From positions 1-52,721 of the forward strand of contig JAHEJX010000014.1 in NCBI GenBank assembly GCA_024638645.1: 52,721 bases of DNA, in the 5' to 3' direction. Origin of the DNA: Actinomycetes bacterium (GTDB taxonomy: Bacteria > Actinomycetota > Acidimicrobiia > Spongiisociales > UBA5794). The stretch's first letter is position 1; each line of letters opens with the position of its first letter. The position numbers and the translations under genes are program-made. A model generated the notes under the pieces. That model saw nothing but the letters and a program-made list of their open reading frames with translations, did not search any database and had not been told where the DNA came from. Shown here piece after piece: positions 7,819-16,189 of the stretch.

Positions 7819-9390
7819 ATGTCCACTGAAACAAACACGGTCGGCACTCCTCGGCCCCCAATCGAGTACCCGGCTCCGATCGGTCCCGCTTCCCTCGCCG
7901 GCGGGATCGCAGCTGGGCTTGCCCTCGGGATCACTGAACTGCTCGCCGGCGTTTTCGAAACGATACCCTCGGCAGTTGCGTCTGTAGGTAGTTACGTCGT
8001 CGACAACTCGCCGAACTTCGTCAAGGACTTGGCGATTTCCGTCTTCGGCACGGCGGACAAAGGCGCTTTGGCCATCGGAACTGCCATCGTGGCCGTCCTC
8101 ATCGGTCTGGTGATCGGAAGGGCGTCCTTGCGTCGCTCTTGGGTCAATCCCGCCGGCTTCGGCGTCTTTGCCGTGGTCGGGATTGCGGCTGGCCTAGGGC
8201 AGGTCAACGTGAGCCCGGTGCTGACGATCGTCGGCATTGGGATAGCCGCAGTTGCCGGATGGGCTCTGCTGCGCGCTGTCATTGCCTCCCTGACCAGCGA
8301 CGATCCCGCCGACAATGCGGCACAGGATCCGGCTCGGCGCCGTCTGCTCGGCACAATGGCGGGTGCCGGGTTGGCTGCCGTCGCCGCCGGCAGCGTAGGC
8401 CGCCAGCTCATCATTTCCCGCTCGGAGACTGTTCGCGAGACAATGGCGTTGCCGGCACCCCTCACTTCCGTGCCGCCCGTAGGCCCGGCCGCCAGCCTCA
8501 ACGTACCTGGGATCACTCCGATCGTGGTCCCCAACGATCAGTTCTATCGAATCGACACAGCCCTTGTTGTCCCGCGGCCGGATCTGAGTACGTGGCGTCT
8601 CAGGGTGAACGGAATGGTCGATAACGAACTTTCGCTTTCGATGGACGATCTATACGGCATGGACTTCCACGAGCGCTATGTGACCATTGCCTGCGTCTCC
8701 AATAGGGTCGGCGGAGATCTCGTCGGCAATGCCAAGTGGACCGGCGTGAAGCTGACCGAAGTTCTCGACATGGCGGGTGTCGATCCGGCAACCGCCACTC
8801 AGCTTGTGCCACGGTCTGTGGACGGTTGGACGGCTGGGTTCCCCACCGCGCTGGCCTTCGACGGTCGCGACCCCTTGATTGCCATCGGAATGAACGGCGA
8901 GCCGCTACCTCCCGACCACGGATTCCCTGCCCGGCTAATAGTGCCCGGCCTCTACGGGTATGTGTCGGCGACCAAGTGGCTCGAGGAGATTGAGCTGACC
9001 ACGTGGGATGCCTTCGATGCCTATTGGATCCCCAAGGGTTGGGCCAAGGAGGGCCCTATCAAGACCCAGAGCCGAATCGACACGCCACGCACTGGTGAGC
9101 TGCTGACGGGCGAATTCGTTGCCGGCGGGGTCGCCTGGTCTCCCGAGAACGGAATCGTTGGCGTCGACGTGCGTGTTGATGAAGGGGAATGGCAGTTTGC
9201 CGAGATCAGCGACCCGCTTTCGGATAGATCTTGGGTGCAGTGGAAGGCGAGCCTCGACCTCGCGCGCGGCGATCACACGGTTCAGGTACGTGCCATCGAC
9301 GGTACCGGTCAGCCGCAGACGGGTGTCGTTGCCCCGGTCCGTCCCGACGGCGCGACGGGCTACCACACCATCCGTGTGACGGTCGGTTAG
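7819..9390 (+). CDS. Membrane-anchored sulfite-oxidase-family molybdopterin oxidoreductase
   Basis: A 523-residue molybdenum enzyme with a membrane N-terminus. Residues 1-155 hold about four hydrophobic segments. After them comes RRRLLGTMAGAGLAAVAAGS (from residue 173), which resembles a twin-arginine export signal embedded internally. The catalytic domain runs from about residue 240: FYRIDTALVVPRPD, STWRLRVNGMVDNELSL and VTIACVSNRVGGDLVGNAKW, with Cys292 at the molybdenum-ligand position. A C-terminal immunoglobulin-like dimerisation domain follows (GVAWSPENGIVGVDVRVDEG). This arrangement matches actinobacterial YedY/sulfite oxidase relatives whose active site faces the outside. The electron acceptor and substrate are not evident, and no cytochrome or molybdopterin-synthesis gene is adjacent. 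Confidence 0.88.
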   Translation: MSTETNTVGTPRPPIEYPAPIGPASLAGGIAAGLALGITELLAGVFETIPSAVASVGSYVVDNSPNFVKDLAISVFGTADKGALAIGTAIVAVLIGLVIGRASLRRSWVNPAGFGVFAVVGIAAGLGQVNVSPVLTIVGIGIAAVAGWALLRAVIASLTSDDPADNAAQDPARRRLLGTMAGAGLAAVAAGSVGRQLIISRSETVRETMALPAPLTSVPPVGPAASLNVPGITPIVVPNDQFYRIDTALVVPRPDLSTWRLRVNGMVDNELSLSMDDLYGMDFHERYVTIACVSNRVGGDLVGNAKWTGVKLTEVLDMAGVDPATATQLVPRSVDGWTAGFPTALAFDGRDPLIAIGMNGEPLPPDHGFPARLIVPGLYGYVSATKWLEEIELTTWDAFDAYWIPKGWAKEGPIKTQSRIDTPRTGELLTGEFVAGGVAWSPENGIVGVDVRVDEGEWQFAEISDPLSDRSWVQWKASLDLARGDHTVQVRAIDGTGQPQTGVVAPVRPDGATGYHTIRVTVG

Positions 9391-9424
9391 CGGCGACCCG
9401 CTGCCGCTGTCGTAGTCTCTGTAC

Positions 9425-9946
9425 ATGGAAACTCCAGAACAGAACACGGACACGCAATCGGACGAACGGTCTGATGTGACTGCTGATGATCCGGCTGAGG
9501 CGCTGCAACCGCAGGTCGTCGATGATCATGCGGAATCGACAGAAGACGACGGCACCTACGTGTCCGAGCCGGCGCGTCTGATCAGAATCGCCTCAATGAC
9601 GCGAGCGATGCTCGAAGAAGTGCGCCAAGCCGACCTCGACGAGGCTGGGAGAGCACGACTGATGCAGATCTACTCATCCTCAATGAGCCAGCTCCGGGAC
9701 TCGCTCAGTGACGACCTCCAAGTGGAAATGGACGAGATGTTCGGTCCCCTCGAGGGGACCGACGTTTCCGAGTCGGAACTGCGCATCGTTCAAGCCCAGC
9801 TGGTCGGCTGGCTCGAGGGGCTGTTTCACGGAATCCAGGCTTCGATCTTCAGCCAGCAGGCAGCGGCCGCCGCCCAAGTAGAGGAAATGAGACGACGCTT
9901 GGCGATAGAAGCCGGAGGGAACTCCGGCAGAGGCCAGTACCTCTAG
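9425..9946 (+). CDS. bpa: Bacterial proteasome activator Bpa/PafE
   Basis: An ATP-independent ring-shaped activator that opens the 20S proteasome gate in actinobacteria. At 173 residues it is nearly the length of the M. tuberculosis protein. An acidic, probably disordered N-terminus (residues 1-45) is followed by helices with ARLIRIASMTRAMLEEVRQA and LREAR-like repeats, then QAQLVGWLEGLFHGIQASIF. The protein ends in GQYL, the HbYX-like motif that docks into proteasome alpha-ring pockets, which makes the call firm. Its presence predicts proteasome genes (prcA, prcB) elsewhere. The gene is convergent with the PPDK-like gene, with five bases between the stops. Confidence 0.92.
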   Translation: METPEQNTDTQSDERSDVTADDPAEALQPQVVDDHAESTEDDGTYVSEPARLIRIASMTRAMLEEVRQADLDEAGRARLMQIYSSSMSQLRDSLSDDLQVEMDEMFGPLEGTDVSESELRIVQAQLVGWLEGLFHGIQASIFSQQAAAAAQVEEMRRRLAIEAGGNSGRGQYL

Positions 9947-9951
9947 GGGGC

Positions 9952-12525
9952 CTAGCTGCCACCGTTACGCAGAGCCGCCTGGGCAGCAGCGAGTCTGGCG
10001 ATCGGTAGCCGCGGCGGGCTGCACGAGACGTAGTCGACGCCGGCGTTGTGGAAAAAGTCGATGGACTCGGGGTCGGCACCGTGTTCGCCGCATACCCCCA
10101 CGATGAGCTCAGGGTTGGCGGCCCTGCCCTCCTCAATCGCGACTTTTATCAGGCGGCCGACACCTGCTGGGTCGATGGTCTCGAACGGGTTGCGCCTGAA
10201 GAGCCCTCGTCGCAGGTACTGCGCGATGAACGCCTCCTCGGCATCGTCTCGGCTCAGGCCCATCGTGGTCTGTGTCAGGTCGTTTGTGCCGAATGAGAAG
10301 AAGTCTGACTCGCGGGCGATCTCTCCGGCCACGAGAGCGGCTCGCGGCAGTTCGATCATGGTGCCGACCGTGACTTCCAGGAGGCGGCCTGCATTGTGCA
10401 CCTCCTCCTCGATCATGTCGCGGATGAGGTGCAGCTCCTCGACGGTACCGACCAGGGGAATCATGAGCTCGAGTCGCGGGTCGCCGCCCGCGTCCAGACG
10501 TCGACGCACGGCCTCGAGGGCCGCCAGCACCTGCACCTTGTAGACGGCCGGAATCACGACGGCGAGCCTTACACCACGCAGCCCCAGCATCGGGTTCGAT
10601 TCCTCGAATTTGTCGAGTGTTGCCTCGAGCGATTCCAACTCTGTGGTCGGTTCGCCAAGTGCCCTCGCCTCGGCAAGCTCATGTTCAACGTCGAGACGGT
10701 CGGGCAGGAATTCGTGAAGGGGGGGATCGAGGAGGCGCACTACCACAGGCTGACCGTCCATGACGTCGAGAAGTCTCTCGAAGTCCCCTACCTGTAGACG
10801 TTCCAGCTGCTCGAGCGCATCAGCGCGTTCCCGAGGGTCGCTGGTGAGGAGGATGCGTTGGACGACTTCGAGCCTGTCTCCGGAGAACATGTATTCGGTT
10901 CTCGCCAGGCCGATGCCTTCGGCTCCCGCCGCTCTGGCAGCCGCGGCGTCGGCTGGCGTGTCCGCATTAGCCCATACCTCGAGGCGCCTGGCCTCGTCGG
11001 CCCAGCTCAGAATGGTCGAGAACTCTTCTGTCTGGGCCCCCTTGATCAGACTCAGCTCGCCGGCGTATACAAGGCCACCGGTTCCGTCGATTGAAATGGT
11101 GTCGCCGGCCCTTATGACCGTGTCTCCCCAACGAACCTGGTTGGTGTCGACGTCGATCAGCATGTCGAAGCTGCCTGTGACTGCAGGCGTACCCATGCCG
11201 CGGGCAACCAACGCAGCATGTGACGCCCGACCACCGTGGCTGGTCAGCACTCCGGCGACGCGGCGAATGGCCTCGAGATCCTCCGGAGTCGTCTCCCGCT
11301 TCACGAGGATCACCGACTGGCCCGCCGCCGCAGCCGCCATCGCGGTCGGGCTGTCGAGGACGACGATTCCCGTCGCCGCACCCGGGCTGCTGCCGGATCC
11401 TGCCGCTATCGGCTTCGGCAAGTCTCCTGGCGCCAAACGGGCGTGCATCATCGTTCCGAGGTGTTGCGGATCGAGACGGGCCAGGGCAGCTTCTCGGCTC
11501 AGTACGCCCTCCGCCACGAGGTCCACGGCCACCTTGGCTGCCGCCTCAGGGGTCCGCTCGGCCACCCGTCCTTCGAGTATCCATAGCCTGCCCTTCTCGC
11601 GTACGTAGTCGAGGCGCACCATGTCGAGCCGTTCCCGCTCGTAACTCGCCAGCGCCGTCTCGAGGGTCTGGTGTGTCTCGGTATCTGCCACGGCCAAGGC
11701 GTCGAGGCCCTGATACTCGTATGCGGTGGTTGGATGGTCCGCCTCGTTGCGGTAGCGACCGGCAGGGCTGGGTGCGCCGGTCGTGGGATTGCGGCTGAAC
11801 CCCACGCCGACACCCGAATGCTCGTCGAGGTTGCCGAAGACCATGAGATGGACGACTGCTCCGGTACCCGTCTCGTCCGGAATGCCATTCACGCGTCGGT
11901 AGGCGGTAGCAGGACGGGCATTCCACGAAGCGAAGACCGCCTCGATGCCTTCTCGCACCTGGCTGAGGCGGTTGGCAGGCACCGGCCGCTGGGTTTCTTC
12001 GATGATCAGGGCCTCGAGTGCAGCCGACGCAGTGGCCAACTGAGTTGTTGTCGAGGTAGGGGATATCGCGCCGCTGATGGCGCCAATGCGACGTGCCGGC
12101 ACGCCACGGATCACGCGGGCGTACGTCTCGAGGAAGCGCACTCTGGCCCGCATCGCAGCGTGCTCGTCCGCCCAATCCGCAAATGTTCGAGTCGATTCGG
12201 CAGTGGTCCCGATATGAAGCGCTGCGTCCATGAGAGCCGGCATGTCCACCGGAGCGCTCGAGCGCACGGACAGCAAGACCGGTCGGTCGGGGTCGATGAG
12301 GCCGGCAGCCTCGTCGAGCCTGGTGACCGCCGCCTCGATCTCATCCCATGCGCCTTCTGGAAGATCCCCCGTCTGGACGAACAAGCGGCATGCCACATTC
12401 GAGATGGCAAATCCTGGCGGGACGGGTGCGCCAAGTCGCGTCAGTGTGCGCAGCGCGGTGTCCCGAGTGCCGAAATCGCCGGCGACTTCCCCTTGGGGAG
12501 AGCCAAAATCGCTCACAAAACGCAT
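9952..12525 (-). CDS. Pyruvate, phosphate dikinase-like protein
   Basis: A probable 857-residue phosphotransferase interconverting pyruvate and PEP. The ATG at 12525 (MRFVSDFG) matches the usual family N-terminus; the frame extends to 12636 without a better site. The ATP-binding part has VLLSVRSSAPVDMPALMDAA, where typical PPDKs read MPGMMDTVLNLG. The phosphohistidine domain has TSHGGRASHAALVARGMG. The C-terminal PEP/pyruvate barrel has GIGLARTEYMF, FGTNDLTQTTMGLSRDDAEE and GVCGEHGADPESI with the catalytic Cys. The C-terminal half is canonical; the N-terminal half is shorter and more divergent. No PPDK regulatory kinase gene is adjacent. It may be a true PPDK or a specialised paralogue. Confidence 0.85.
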   Translation of the reverse strand: MRFVSDFGSPQGEVAGDFGTRDTALRTLTRLGAPVPPGFAISNVACRLFVQTGDLPEGAWDEIEAAVTRLDEAAGLIDPDRPVLLSVRSSAPVDMPALMDAALHIGTTAESTRTFADWADEHAAMRARVRFLETYARVIRGVPARRIGAISGAISPTSTTTQLATASAALEALIIEETQRPVPANRLSQVREGIEAVFASWNARPATAYRRVNGIPDETGTGAVVHLMVFGNLDEHSGVGVGFSRNPTTGAPSPAGRYRNEADHPTTAYEYQGLDALAVADTETHQTLETALASYERERLDMVRLDYVREKGRLWILEGRVAERTPEAAAKVAVDLVAEGVLSREAALARLDPQHLGTMMHARLAPGDLPKPIAAGSGSSPGAATGIVVLDSPTAMAAAAAGQSVILVKRETTPEDLEAIRRVAGVLTSHGGRASHAALVARGMGTPAVTGSFDMLIDVDTNQVRWGDTVIRAGDTISIDGTGGLVYAGELSLIKGAQTEEFSTILSWADEARRLEVWANADTPADAAAARAAGAEGIGLARTEYMFSGDRLEVVQRILLTSDPRERADALEQLERLQVGDFERLLDVMDGQPVVVRLLDPPLHEFLPDRLDVEHELAEARALGEPTTELESLEATLDKFEESNPMLGLRGVRLAVVIPAVYKVQVLAALEAVRRRLDAGGDPRLELMIPLVGTVEELHLIRDMIEEEVHNAGRLLEVTVGTMIELPRAALVAGEIARESDFFSFGTNDLTQTTMGLSRDDAEEAFIAQYLRRGLFRRNPFETIDPAGVGRLIKVAIEEGRAANPELIVGVCGEHGADPESIDFFHNAGVDYVSCSPPRLPIARLAAAQAALRNGGS

Positions 12526-12625
12526 CAATCGGGTTCCAAATATCCAGCCATCGAGCCCTTCCCAAATCGCCGAACCCAGGCTACTGTCAGAGTCACGACG
12601 ATCGGCCGCTTGGGAATTGTTGCCA

Positions 12626-12667
12626 ATGGGCATCAAGTCCCGGCATAGTGCCTGGTCAGCGGCTTAG
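12626..12667 (+). CDS. Possible 13-codon leader ORF upstream of whiB
   Basis: ATG GGC ATC AAG followed by nine more codons and a TAG stop encodes MGIKSRHSAWSAA. It ends nine bases before the hairpin at 12677-12702, the arrangement expected for translation-coupled attenuation. There is no strong ribosome site in front of it, and it lies partly antisense to the 5' end of the longer PPDK-like frame. It is a candidate only. Confidence 0.25.
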   Translation: MGIKSRHSAWSAA

Positions 12668-12676
12668 ACGGCAGGG

Positions 12677-12714
12677 ACGGATCGGGAATGAAACCGATCC
12701 GTTGTGTGTTTTCT
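12677..12714 (+). terminator. Terminator-like hairpin in the whiB leader
   Basis: A perfect 9-bp stem, ACGGATCGG (12677-12685) with CCGATCCGT (12694-12702), closes an eight-base loop GAATGAAA and is followed by a T-rich run to 12714. On the plus strand this has the form of an intrinsic terminator, but the only upstream plus-strand gene (bpa) is 2.7 kb away. It therefore most likely acts inside the whiB leader as an attenuator, or ends an unannotated short or antisense RNA. Confidence 0.5.
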
Positions 12715-12781
12715 AGGCAGTGTCTCAGGCACAGTCCAGTGCGGAGGGCGAGATCTCCGCTGAAGGGGGACAAGACATAAC

Positions 12782-13063
12782 ATGGTTCTAGCGCTCAACG
12801 ATCTCCTATTTGAGCCTGAAGATTCCTGGCGAGACCAGGCATCATGTTCGGGCTCGGACAACGAGCTCTTCTTCCCAATTGGTGAAGATGAGGATCTCGT
12901 CGCGCCCGCCAAAGCAATCTGCGCGGCATGCCCCGTCAAGGACGAGTGTCTGCAATACGCCCTCGCCACCAATCAGACCGAGGGTGTGTGGGGCGGAATG
13001 AGCGCCCCCGAACGCCGCAGGCTACGCCGCCGAATTCGTGATCGTCAGCGCCGCGCCAGCTGA
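12782..13063 (+). CDS. WhiB-family [4Fe-4S] transcription factor
   Basis: A 93-residue actinobacterial redox- or NO-sensing regulator. The four cluster cysteines are present: Cys22 (ASCSGSD), then ICAACPVKDEC giving Cys47, Cys50 and Cys56. The GVWGGMSAPERRRLRRR turn and basic C-terminus follow, the part that meets sigma factor region 4 and DNA. ELFFPIGEDED and the GVWGGMS turn most resemble WhiB1/WblE-type proteins rather than WhiB7, which has an AT-hook. The start at 12782 has a purine-rich site (GAAGGGGGA) upstream. The 256-base leader region contains a possible small ORF and a terminator-like hairpin, which suggests regulated expression. Confidence 0.93.
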   Translation: MVLALNDLLFEPEDSWRDQASCSGSDNELFFPIGEDEDLVAPAKAICAACPVKDECLQYALATNQTEGVWGGMSAPERRRLRRRIRDRQRRAS

Positions 13064-13104
13064 GTCTTCGGTTTAGCCGGCAAGCACCGGTAGCCTCGAA
13101 CAAC

Positions 13105-14499
13105 ATGTTTGCCCGTCGAGCGCGCCAGGCGCGGCTATCTCTGGTATTGATTGCCATCGTGCTCGTGGCCAGCGCGTGCGACTCTGGTACCACCGACGGC
13201 GTTGCCGCAACACCAGGAAGCTCCAACACTACAGAGGGTGCTTCCTCAACAACCGGCTCAACCTCGTCTTCATCCACGACGACAACGACAACGACGACGT
13301 CTACGACCACGACGACGATGGCTCCCAAGTTCCCGCTCGAGGGCCGGGTGTTCGGCGCGAACGGTTCGCCACTGCGCGACGCCACAATCCGGGTGGGCGA
13401 CTCCGAGGTGTTGACTACGGCCAGTGGCGTGTTCACTTTCGAGGCGGTTCCGGCAGCTCCGATCAAGATCACCCGACCCGCATACAAACCTGTCGACATC
13501 AAGTGGACCGGCGTCGAGCCCATAGTTGCGGTCACCATGGAGCCTGTGGTGGCGAAGGCACTGCGAGCCGCCACCGGGGCTGTGCGCGACGACGGTCAAT
13601 TTGCTGCCCTGCTCGAGCTCGCTGCGGCCACCGCAGTCGACGCCATCGTCTTTGACACCAAGAAGGAGGGCGGCGGGGTCCTCTACGACACGAGCGTCCG
13701 AGAAGCTCACGACATCGGTGCCGTTACCGACTCGCCATACGATCCGGTGCAGCGTATCGAGCAAACACATGCAGCGGGGCTGTATGCCATAACGAGAATC
13801 GTTAGTTTCGAGGACCCGATTCGGGCCAAGGCCCGCCCCGAATACCGGCTGGCGGGAGACTGGATCGATCCAACCAATCCAGATACCTGGGAGTACATGC
13901 TCGACCTCGGGGTCGAAGCGTGCGACCTCGGCTTCGATGAGGTGCAGTTCGATTATGTGCGTTTTCCGACTGGCGCCGCATCGCGCCAAGCGCGCAAGAC
14001 CAACCCGACCACACAGGAGGAGCGGGTCGGCGCCATCAAGGCCTTTCTCACAGAGGCACGCGAGCGGCTCCATCCGATGGGATGCGCAGTTGGCGCAGCC
14101 GTCTTCGCCATCGTGTTCTCCGCTTCCGACGATCAGGGGATCGGCCAGCGGCCGGAGGATTTGTCCGGGGTGGTCGACGTGTTGAGCCCGATGATCTATC
14201 CCAGCCATTACAGCCCAGGCTGGCTCGGCTTTGACGATCCCAACGATCACCCGGGTGCCGTCACCGCAGATGCTCTGGACGATGGAATGCCGCGTGTCGA
14301 CGGCGGCACTCTGGTGCGGCCTTGGCTACAGGCGTTCTACTGGAGCAACGAGCAGATCCTCGAGAGCATCAGAGCGGCCGAGCGACGTGGAGTCGGCTGG
14401 ATGTTGTGGAATGCCGTCGGCAATTACGACGAAGGGGCGCTTCCCGGCGAGTCGGAAGAGGGCGAAGACTCCGGCGAAGAAGATTCGGAAGACGGCTAG
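13105..14499 (+). CDS. Lipoprotein with DUF4015 putative glycoside hydrolase domain
   Basis: A 464-residue secreted lipoprotein. A signal helix ends in the lipobox VASAC, followed by a Ser/Thr-rich linker with an almost pure threonine run encoded by ACG/ACC repeats (about 13270-13320). Residues ~75-140 look like a carboxypeptidase-regulatory-like beta domain (EGRVFGANGSPLRDATIRVG, TTASGVFTFEAVP). The rest is the TIM-barrel DUF4015/GH-like domain: DAIVFDTKKEGGGVLYDT, GLYAITRIVSFEDP, GFDEVQFDYVRFPT, VDVLSPMIYPSHY and GVGWMLWNAVGNY. It presumably acts on cell-wall or external polysaccharide; the substrate is unknown. The C-terminus is strongly acidic. The gene is convergent with the cyclophilin gene, 12 bases apart. 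Confidence 0.88.
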   Translation: MFARRARQARLSLVLIAIVLVASACDSGTTDGVAATPGSSNTTEGASSTTGSTSSSSTTTTTTTTSTTTTTMAPKFPLEGRVFGANGSPLRDATIRVGDSEVLTTASGVFTFEAVPAAPIKITRPAYKPVDIKWTGVEPIVAVTMEPVVAKALRAATGAVRDDGQFAALLELAAATAVDAIVFDTKKEGGGVLYDTSVREAHDIGAVTDSPYDPVQRIEQTHAAGLYAITRIVSFEDPIRAKARPEYRLAGDWIDPTNPDTWEYMLDLGVEACDLGFDEVQFDYVRFPTGAASRQARKTNPTTQEERVGAIKAFLTEARERLHPMGCAVGAAVFAIVFSASDDQGIGQRPEDLSGVVDVLSPMIYPSHYSPGWLGFDDPNDHPGAVTADALDDGMPRVDGGTLVRPWLQAFYWSNEQILESIRAAERRGVGWMLWNAVGNYDEGALPGESEEGEDSGEEDSEDG

Positions 14500-14511
14500 C
14501 CGGCTGACAGC

Positions 14512-15021
14512 TCAGCTCTCTGCAATCGTGACGCTGTCGATCACACATTCTTCGATCGGTCGGTCGCCGGGGGCGGTAGCCGTTGTGGCGATTGCGTCGA
14601 CCGCTTCCAGACTCCCGTCTACCTTGCCGAAGATGGTGTAGTTGTGCGGTAGACCGACGTCGCTGTGGCAGATGAAGAACTGCGAGCCGTTCGTGTTGGG
14701 TCCGGCGTTGGCCATGGCCACCGTGCCGCGGCTGTAAGTGCCCGAGCCATCGAGCTCGTCGCGGAAGCGGTATCCGGGCCCACCGGTGCCGGTCCCCGTT
14801 GGATCACCGCCTTGGATCATGAACCCCTCGATGACCCTGTGAAAAATGACTCCGTCATAAAATCCGTCGCGAGCCAAGGTGACGAAGTTGTTCACGGTGA
14901 TCGGCGACCTAGCAGCGTCGAGTTCGATCTCGATAGTGCCATGATTCGTTTGGATCGTCGCGCCGTACGACTTGTCCATATCGAGGTTGAATTCTGGCGG
15001 CGCTGAATAGGACTTGCTCAC
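14512..15021 (-). CDS. Peptidyl-prolyl cis-trans isomerase, cyclophilin type
   Basis: A 169-residue cytoplasmic protein-folding enzyme. The GTG at 15021 is chosen because AAGGAG lies five bases upstream; the reading frame continues further but without a start site. The cyclophilin fold signatures are present: TIEIELDAARSPITVNNFV, GFYDGVIFHRVIEGFMIQGG with the catalytic Arg in FHRV, then GTVAMANAGPNTNGSQFFI and GKVDGSLEAVDAI. No signal peptide is seen, so it acts in the cytoplasm. It is divergent from the desaturase gene, with about 130 bases between the starts. Confidence 0.93.
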   Translation of the reverse strand: MSKSYSAPPEFNLDMDKSYGATIQTNHGTIEIELDAARSPITVNNFVTLARDGFYDGVIFHRVIEGFMIQGGDPTGTGTGGPGYRFRDELDGSGTYSRGTVAMANAGPNTNGSQFFICHSDVGLPHNYTIFGKVDGSLEAVDAIATTATAPGDRPIEECVIDSVTIAES

Positions 15022-15074
15022 TGGGCTCCTTGAATCGGGTCGCCGTGATGTTAAGGCCGTTGCATAGCGAGCAA

Positions 15075-15086
15075 ACCGGCCGGTTC
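15075..15086. promoter_or_regulatory. 12-base palindrome between cyclophilin and desaturase genes
   Basis: AACCGGCCGGTT is a perfect palindrome in the middle of the divergent spacer, 69 bases before the desaturase start. A further CCGCCGGC follows at about 15089. It could be a regulator site for the desaturase or a small RNA stem. GC-only palindromes are common in DNA of this composition, so support is weak. Confidence 0.25.
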
Positions 15087-15155
15087 TCCGCCGGCACATT
15101 TGAGTTTCACCGCGCTACCGTTGGCGCAGCATTCTCATTTCGTGACAAGGATTTC

Positions 15156-16058
15156 ATGGCTGACACCGAAGCACTCGAGCTGATAGCCGCCGTCGACGAT
15201 GTCGCCGGTCGGCTCATGGACGAGCACAAAGCCAGGCGGGATCACTGGTACTTCCATGATTTTGTGCCGTGGGAAGAGGGCCGCAACTTCGTCGACGAGC
15301 CGTGGTCTGAATCCGATGGGACGCTGGACCCGACCGTGCGGACTTCACTCGTCCTCAACCTTCTCACGGAGGACAACCTTCCTTACTACCACTCGATCAT
15401 CGAGCGGTACATGCCAAAGGACTCGAAGCTCGCAGAGTGGAACAAACTGTGGACCGCCGAAGAGGGGCAGCATGCGATTGCTCTCCGCAGCTACCTACTC
15501 ACCTCGCGCAATTGCGATCCGCGGGCGCTCGAAGACGACCGCTATGCCACGATGCTCAAAGGCTACGAAGCAGAGTTCGAGAACCCGATCGACCTCTTTG
15601 CCTACACCTCAGCACAAGAGCTGGCGACCAGGGTGAGCCATCGCAATGCCGGGCGCCTGGCCGATGACGAGACGGCCTATGCGATCATGGCTCGCATTGC
15701 CGCCGACGAGAACCACCACTTCATGTTCTATCGAGGTGTGACGACGGCGATGCTCAGAGAGCATCCTTCGGCCGTCGTGGCGGCGATCTATCGGGTGCTC
15801 AACAGCTTTCAGATGCCGGGTACAGGTATCCCGGGGTTCGCCCGGCGCGCCGTCGAAATGGCCAGGGCCGGGGTCTACAGCCTCCGCCTGCATCGTGACC
15901 GTGTGGTCATGCCGCTGCTGCGCGACTGGGCGATCGGCGACGTGGAGGGCCTCGATGCCGAGGGCAGAGAAGCCCGCGACAAGCTGATGGCGCTGCCCGA
16001 CAAGCTGTTACGCGGCGCGGAGCTCTTCGAGAAGCGGTTCGGAGTTTCGACGGCGTAG
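15156..16058 (+). CDS. Acyl-ACP desaturase, diiron (FA_desaturase_2 family)
   Basis: A 300-residue soluble diiron enzyme that introduces a double bond into acyl-ACP, like mycobacterial DesA proteins. The ATG at 15156 has AAGG six bases upstream; the longer frame from 15030 lacks a site. The diiron ligands are visible: LTEDNLPYYHSIIERY, WTAEEGQHAIALRSYLL and IAADENHHFMFYRG, giving the E...ExxH...E...ExxH pattern. The length is slightly below plant stearoyl-ACP desaturases, as usual for bacterial forms, which lack a transit peptide. No electron-donating ferredoxin is adjacent. The gene is followed by the heptanucleotide repeat array. Confidence 0.9.
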   Translation: MADTEALELIAAVDDVAGRLMDEHKARRDHWYFHDFVPWEEGRNFVDEPWSESDGTLDPTVRTSLVLNLLTEDNLPYYHSIIERYMPKDSKLAEWNKLWTAEEGQHAIALRSYLLTSRNCDPRALEDDRYATMLKGYEAEFENPIDLFAYTSAQELATRVSHRNAGRLADDETAYAIMARIAADENHHFMFYRGVTTAMLREHPSAVVAAIYRVLNSFQMPGTGIPGFARRAVEMARAGVYSLRLHRDRVVMPLLRDWAIGDVEGLDAEGREARDKLMALPDKLLRGAELFEKRFGVSTA

Positions 16059-16114
16059 GGCCGCAAGCGGTAGGACCCAACGTTCTACGTCTGACCTACC
16101 ACGCACCGTTTCTT

Positions 16115-16184
16115 CCTGATGCCTGATGCCTGATACCTGCTACCTGATACCTGATACCTGATACCTGATACTTGATACCTGATA
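16115..16184. repeat. Ten-copy heptanucleotide tandem repeat
   Basis: Ten contiguous 7-base units with consensus CCTGATA fill the gap between two convergent genes. The units in order are CCTGATG twice, CCTGATA, CCTGCTA, four CCTGATA, CTTGATA and CCTGATA, so six of ten match exactly. The array begins 57 bases after the desaturase stop and ends five bases before the helicase stop. Seven is not a multiple of three, and no reading frame uses it. It looks like a slippage-prone minisatellite. It is not CRISPR, since there are no spacers. Confidence 0.92.
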
Positions 16185-16189
16185 AGCCT

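Noticed and set aside
11671..12648. A 325-residue plus-strand frame inside the PPDK-like gene
   Set aside because: No family resemblance, rich in Arg, Gly and His; the minus-strand frame carries clear PPDK motifs.
13270..14250. A 326-residue minus-strand frame inside the DUF4015 lipoprotein gene
   Set aside because: Shadow of the plus-strand gene; no motif, ends in an Arg run antisense to the Thr repeat.
16115..16184. CRISPR array
   Set aside because: The units are seven bases with no spacers between them.
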